The notes under the pieces: generated by a model
The model's database searches: none
What the model was told of the DNA's origin: nothing
The model's input: the letters and a program-made list of their open reading frames with translations, nothing else
In this document: positions 61,112-64,000 of the stretch, piece after piece
Layout: each line of letters starts with the position of its first letter
How positions within the stretch are numbered: position 1 is the first letter of the stretch
NCBI GenBank assembly: GCA_964544305.1
Contig: CAZJAZ010000006.1
Coordinates: 13,099 to 77,098 of the forward strand
Origin: JAFDWI01 sp964544305
GTDB lineage: Bacteria; Actinomycetota; Acidimicrobiia; Acidimicrobiales; Iamiaceae
Direction: 5' to 3'
DNA length: 64,000 nt
Made by a program: the position numbers and the translations under genes

Positions 61112-61887
61112 CCATCGCAAACTACTCGGCCATCAACGATGACCGATCGAAGCAGTGCAAGGCTTTTGCGCAGCACGCGTGAGACATGCATCTGTGAAAC
61201 ATGCAAGCGTTGTGCGATCTCATCTTGGGAGACGCCATCCCAGTAGGTCAACACGATGATGTCACGTGCGTGCCCATCGAGTTCCGCAAGGAGTTGCGTG
61301 ACGAACAGCGCGTCAAGCACCTCGCCCAATTGGTGGTCGATGCATCCAAGCTTGCCAAGGTTGTACTCGTCCGAAGGAAAGGTTGAGAGCATTTGCGCTC
61401 GATAGCTGTTGACCACAGTTCGTGTTTGTTCATAGGTCGCGCGATCGACTCCCATGGCCCGCGCGATCTCCCCTGGGTTCGGCGTACGGCCAAGGTCTTG
61501 GGGGAGCCGAGAGGCACACGCGTCCATTGCGCACTTTGCGTCTTTGAGTCGCCGAGGGACAGCCACGTCCCACGTGCAATCGCGGAAATAATGTTTGAGC
61601 GTTCCCACAATCATGGGAACGGCGTAACTGACAAACGGCCGACCGTGCGTTGGGTCAAAACGCTGCGCCGCCAAACACAACCCAACGGTGGCAACTTGGT
61701 TCAGGTCATCACGCGGAATGTCTCGCCGCGTGAAGCGTCCCGCGAGATGCAACGCGAGTGGCACATTGGCGGCAACGAGGTTGCGTCGCCACTCGTGGCA
61801 CCTTCGATCGTTTCCTCGTCGCTCATAGACGCGACGCTGATGGCATCGCCGGTCGTGTGAGCTGGTTGTGGGTCGTTCTGATTGCAT
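61108..61887 (-). CDS. SigB/SigF-type RNA polymerase sigma factor
   Basis: Alternative sigma factor of 259 residues. Region 2 (ANVPLALHLAGRFTRRDIPR, DDLNQVATVGLCLAAQRFDP, GRPFVSYAVPMIVGTLKHYF), region 3 (VPRRLKDAKCAMDACASRL, LGRTPNPGEIARAMGV) and region 4 (LAELDGHARDIIVLTYWDGV, SQDEIAQRLHVSQMHVSRVL) are all present, as in Bacillus SigB and mycobacterial SigF. Such factors are held by RsbW-like kinases; a matching pair lies at 2.0-2.8 kb in this window, not adjacent. GGGAGG lies seven bases before the ATG. Followed by dut. Confidence 0.94.
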   Translation of the reverse strand: MQSERPTTSSHDRRCHQRRVYERRGNDRRCHEWRRNLVAANVPLALHLAGRFTRRDIPRDDLNQVATVGLCLAAQRFDPTHGRPFVSYAVPMIVGTLKHYFRDCTWDVAVPRRLKDAKCAMDACASRLPQDLGRTPNPGEIARAMGVDRATYEQTRTVVNSYRAQMLSTFPSDEYNLGKLGCIDHQLGEVLDALFVTQLLAELDGHARDIIVLTYWDGVSQDEIAQRLHVSQMHVSRVLRKSLALLRSVIVDGRVVCDG

Positions 61888-61962
61888 GACACCTCCCGAG
61901 TGGATTGACTGAAATGGGGCGCGTCAGCTCCACGTGCGCGCCCGATAGATAGACACGAAACA

Positions 61963-61978
61963 TCATCGAAACCGATGA
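61963..61978. promoter_or_regulatory. small inverted repeat upstream of the sigma factor gene
   Basis: TCATCG-AAAC-CGATGA, 76 bases before the sigma-factor start, in the 195-base gap 61888-62082 that otherwise shows no gene. Could be an operator; short enough to be chance. Confidence 0.2.
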
Positions 61979-62082
61979 AAACTTGCAGTTACCCTTTCGG
62001 AACGTATTTGAGCACTCCGTTCCGACAGATTCAAGCGCGTTGCGGGATTTGAGTCCTTTGACCTACTTCGATCGAGAAGTGA

Positions 62083-62757
62083 TCAGATCGATTCACCCTC
62101 ATTTGCAAACACCCCAGCAAGTCCGTTCCACAGCAGTCGAGTCAAGTCATCGACAAACTGGTGTCGAGAGGTTGACGGGCGCGCGACCCAATCGTCACCT
62201 GCGAGATGAACCATCCCCACAATCCCATACGACCACGGTCGAGCCGCCGCCGTATCTTGGCCCGCTAATCGCAACCCATCGGCGAGGGTGCGTGCGATCA
62301 CCGCGGCGAGTTGATCAACCAACGTGGACAGCGCGGCGCCACGCGGAGGGATGCGGTGGGTGAGAAAGCGGTACAAGCTCGGGTCATCTTCAATGGTGGC
62401 GACATACGTGTCTATTGAGCGGCGGACGAGTTCAACGGGTTCACCCCCCGACTCGAGAACCGCACCCAGTCGTTGGGCAAGGTCGCCGACAAACCGTTGC
62501 GCGAGTGCTTCAACGAGACCTTCACGATCACCGAAGTGTCGGTACAGAATCGGTTTGGAGACACCCGCGGCCTGGGCGATCACTTCCATGGATGCGCCCG
62601 GACCTTCGACGGCGATGACCGCAATTGCCGCATCAAGGTAGGCCTCGCGGCGTTCAGCTCGCTGTTGGACTCGACCGAGTGAGGCGGACACCTTTGGGGC
62701 ACTTCGCCGCACCTTGCTGCCAGGTGCCTCCGAGGCTCTCGGTGACTTCTTGGTCAC
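62083..62757 (-). CDS. TetR-family transcriptional regulator
   Basis: Product of 224 residues. The first 30 residues are basic and flexible (TKKSPRASEAPGSKVRRSAP), then the helix-turn-helix (REAYLDAAIAVIAVEGPGAS, MEVIAQAAGVSKPILYRHFGD) and a helical ligand domain. The GTG at 62757 has GGAGGG upstream and overlaps the SpoU methyltransferase stop (GTGA). The frame is open to 62883 inside that gene. Probably last gene of the SDR-SpoU-TetR run. It is likely to regulate lipid or dienoyl-CoA metabolism only by neighbourhood. Confidence 0.9.
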   Translation of the reverse strand: MTKKSPRASEAPGSKVRRSAPKVSASLGRVQQRAERREAYLDAAIAVIAVEGPGASMEVIAQAAGVSKPILYRHFGDREGLVEALAQRFVGDLAQRLGAVLESGGEPVELVRRSIDTYVATIEDDPSLYRFLTHRIPPRGAALSTLVDQLAAVIARTLADGLRLAGQDTAAARPWSYGIVGMVHLAGDDWVARPSTSRHQFVDDLTRLLWNGLAGVFANEGESI

Positions 62758-63455
62758 GGTTTCCCTCCGATTGTTGTTGTGAATTGCACATCTGTGTGCT
62801 GACAAATCCATGTGTGCATTGCAATGCCAGCGGCCACGCCAGCATTGAGTGACCGAGTCGAACCGAACATGGCAATGGAGCACACACGCTCAGCAAGCCG
62901 ACGGCTCGGTTCGCTTAATCCCGGACCTTCCGAGCCAAAGAGCAAGACGCACGCTTTGGGCAAAGCCGTCGATTCAAGCGGAACGCAACCTTCGACATTG
63001 TCAATGCCGATCACCGGTAGCCCGGACTCACCGGCCCAATTCGCGAACACATCAACATCGTCGTGATGATGGACGTGCAAATAGCGGTCGGTGACCATGG
63101 CTCCTCGTCGGTTCCAGCGGCGACGACCAATGATGTGCACGCCTGCTGCGTTGCACGCGTTCGCGGTACGCACCACGGTTCCAATATTCATGTCGCTCGT
63201 AAAGTTCTCAATCGCCACGTGGAGCGGATGGCGCCGCGTGTCAAGGTCGGCAACAATGGCCTCAACCCGCCAGTACCGGTACTTATCGCTCACATTGCGC
63301 CGGTCTCCACTCGCGAGCAGTTCCGGATCGAAGCGCTCGTCGTCGGGCCAAGGAGGGGGGTGCGGGCCGACGCCAACTTCTTCCAGCGGACCAAGTGACG
63401 CTTGGCGATGATCGATCGGACCGTCAATTGACGCTGGCCACGACGCGTCGGTCAT
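62754..63455 (-). CDS. SpoU (TrmH) family RNA 2'-O-methyltransferase
   Basis: Protein of 233 residues with the SPOUT knot: motif 1 NFTSDMNIGTVVRTANACNA, motif 2 LLFGSEGPGLSEP, motif 3 IAMFGSTRSLNAGVAAGIAMH, all intact for binding AdoMet and 2'-O-methylating rRNA or tRNA. The ATG at 63455 overlaps the SDR stop (ATGA); the frame is open to 63614 but overlaps the SDR gene. Which nucleotide is methylated cannot be told. Confidence 0.94.
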   Translation of the reverse strand: MTDASWPASIDGPIDHRQASLGPLEEVGVGPHPPPWPDDERFDPELLASGDRRNVSDKYRYWRVEAIVADLDTRRHPLHVAIENFTSDMNIGTVVRTANACNAAGVHIIGRRRWNRRGAMVTDRYLHVHHHDDVDVFANWAGESGLPVIGIDNVEGCVPLESTALPKACVLLFGSEGPGLSEPSRRLAERVCSIAMFGSTRSLNAGVAAGIAMHTWICQHTDVQFTTTIGGKP

Positions 63456-64000
63456 GGCGTGTCGCTCGCAAACGGCCCGCGACCCATCTGGGTTCGCACG
63501 GGAACAACAGGCGGGTTGACCAGTGAACGCCGCTGCCAATTCGCCCCATCGACAACAAGCGTGTGGCCTGAAATGAAACGGGCATAGGGTGACGCCAGAA
63601 AAGTTGCGGCCCAACCAAGCTCGCGTCGCTCGCCCGCACGGAGTGCTGGTTGTCGGTCGTCTGCACCGGGAGCTCGCGCAAGATTCGCAGCAATATCACT
63701 CGTCATATCCTCATGTGGGAAGAGCCCGGGAACGAGTCCGTTGACTTGAATGCCAAACGGGCCCCATTCGACCGCAAGCGTTTCGGTGAGGTTTTTCACA
63801 CCAGCTTTGGCCGCGGCGCTGTGGGCAAATCCGGGTCCACCGGTCCATGCATACGACGCGCCGACATTGATAATTGAACCGGACGTGCGGGCAACGAGAT
63901 GGCGCCGCGCAAAAGCCCGCGAGCACAGATAGGTTCCGGTCAAGGTGATGTCAACAACGCTTCGCCACGCGTTTGGACTCATGTCTTCGGCAGGCACCGG
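63452..64000 (-). CDS. SDR-family oxidoreductase, 2,4-dienoyl-CoA-reductase-like (N-terminus outside window)
   Basis: C-terminal 183 residues of a short-chain dehydrogenase; the frame is open to the window edge. Visible are SIINVGASYAWTGGPGFAHSAAAKAGVKNLTETLAVEWGP (positions about 41-80 of the visible part) and VNGLVPG and ISGHTLVVDGANW. The usual YxxxK has no Tyr (HSAAAK); this is the pattern of 2,4-dienoyl-CoA reductases, where a different Tyr or Asp takes part, so the enzyme is probably active in breakdown of polyunsaturated fatty acids. The NAD(P) binding half is missing. Confidence 0.88.
   Translation of the reverse strand, partial: PVPAEDMSPNAWRSVVDITLTGTYLCSRAFARRHLVARTSGSIINVGASYAWTGGPGFAHSAAAKAGVKNLTETLAVEWGPFGIQVNGLVPGLFPHEDMTSDIAANLARAPGADDRQPALRAGERRELGWAATFLASPYARFISGHTLVVDGANWQRRSLVNPPVVPVRTQMGRGPFASDTP

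Noticed and set aside
63452..64000. SDR protein lacking the YxxxK tyrosine, suspected to be inactive.
   Set aside because: The HSAAAK context is normal for 2,4-dienoyl-CoA reductases, which do not use that Tyr.
1..64000. CRISPR array, insertion sequence, prophage or integron.
   Set aside because: No regular repeat/spacer pattern, transposase, integrase or phage structural gene was seen in any frame.

Overview
The window is a stretch of bacterial chromosome with densely packed genes, many stop/start overlaps of the ATGA or GTGA type, moderately high GC and frequent GTG or TTG starts. The gene content points to an actinobacterium: a Tad/Flp pilus locus flanked by a DUF1998 helicase and a membrane-anchored HAD-IB phosphatase (the order known from Mycobacterium Rv3649-Rv3661), DUF3151 and DUF4244 proteins, a SigB/SigF-type sigma factor and an RsbW/RsbV-like pair. 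Two secreted proteins with DUF4214 repeats suggest the class Acidimicrobiia (an Ilumatobacter-like lineage); that placement is inference. No prophage, insertion sequence or CRISPR array was seen, and no stretch above 300 bases lacks a gene.

Layout. 1-2.9 kb: end of an acyl-CoA dehydrogenase, NhaA antiporter, anti-sigma kinase and STAS antagonist. 2.9-10 kb: SftH/MrfA-type helicase, the minus-strand Tad operon (Ssd/CpaE, TadA, TadB, TadC, DUF4244 pilin-like, TadE), HAD phosphatase and a 24-residue membrane ORF. 10-14.4 kb: GT-C-like membrane protein, purH, purN. 14.5-19.9 kb: Pro-rich membrane protein, UbiB-family kinase, ABC exporter and HSL-type esterase, with two long hairpins between genes. 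19.9-24 kb: a B12-binding mutase subunit with sucC-sucD (propionate to succinyl-CoA to succinate), a membrane protein and a GHMP kinase. 24-31.7 kb: lipoprotein, PcrA/UvrD helicase, YbhN-type flippase-like protein, second lipoprotein, NlpC/P60 cell-wall hydrolase, TetR regulator, FKBP isomerase. 31.7-37.9 kb: two adjacent hairpins, a large lipoprotein with an in-frame amber codon in its signal peptide, a GT-C-like protein, two tRNA-Ser genes, AhpD-like protein, DUF2237 and tRNA deaminase TadA.

38-45.7 kb: membrane protein, two-component system, NYN nuclease, ECF sigma factor coupled to a membrane beta-propeller protein, TetR regulator, DUF3151. 45.8-54.2 kb: secreted zinc metalloprotease and secreted alpha/beta hydrolase, both with DUF4214 repeats, around a SWIM-SNF2 ATPase. 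54.3-60.6 kb: MMPL/RND transporter, xseA-xseB, then a coupled trio of small membrane protein, ABC-like protein that has lost nearly all its catalytic motifs, and multi-spanning membrane protein. 60.6-64 kb: dut coupled to the SigB/SigF-type sigma factor, then SDR, SpoU methyltransferase and TetR genes joined by overlaps.

The points most worth a second look are the family of long perfect hairpins sharing an ACTTGTCGCAG core (16.7, 18.75 and 31.76 kb), the motif-less ABC protein with its membrane partners, the amber codon in a lipoprotein signal peptide, a probable frameshift in tadC, and the ECF sigma/beta-propeller pair as a possible sigma/anti-sigma sensor.
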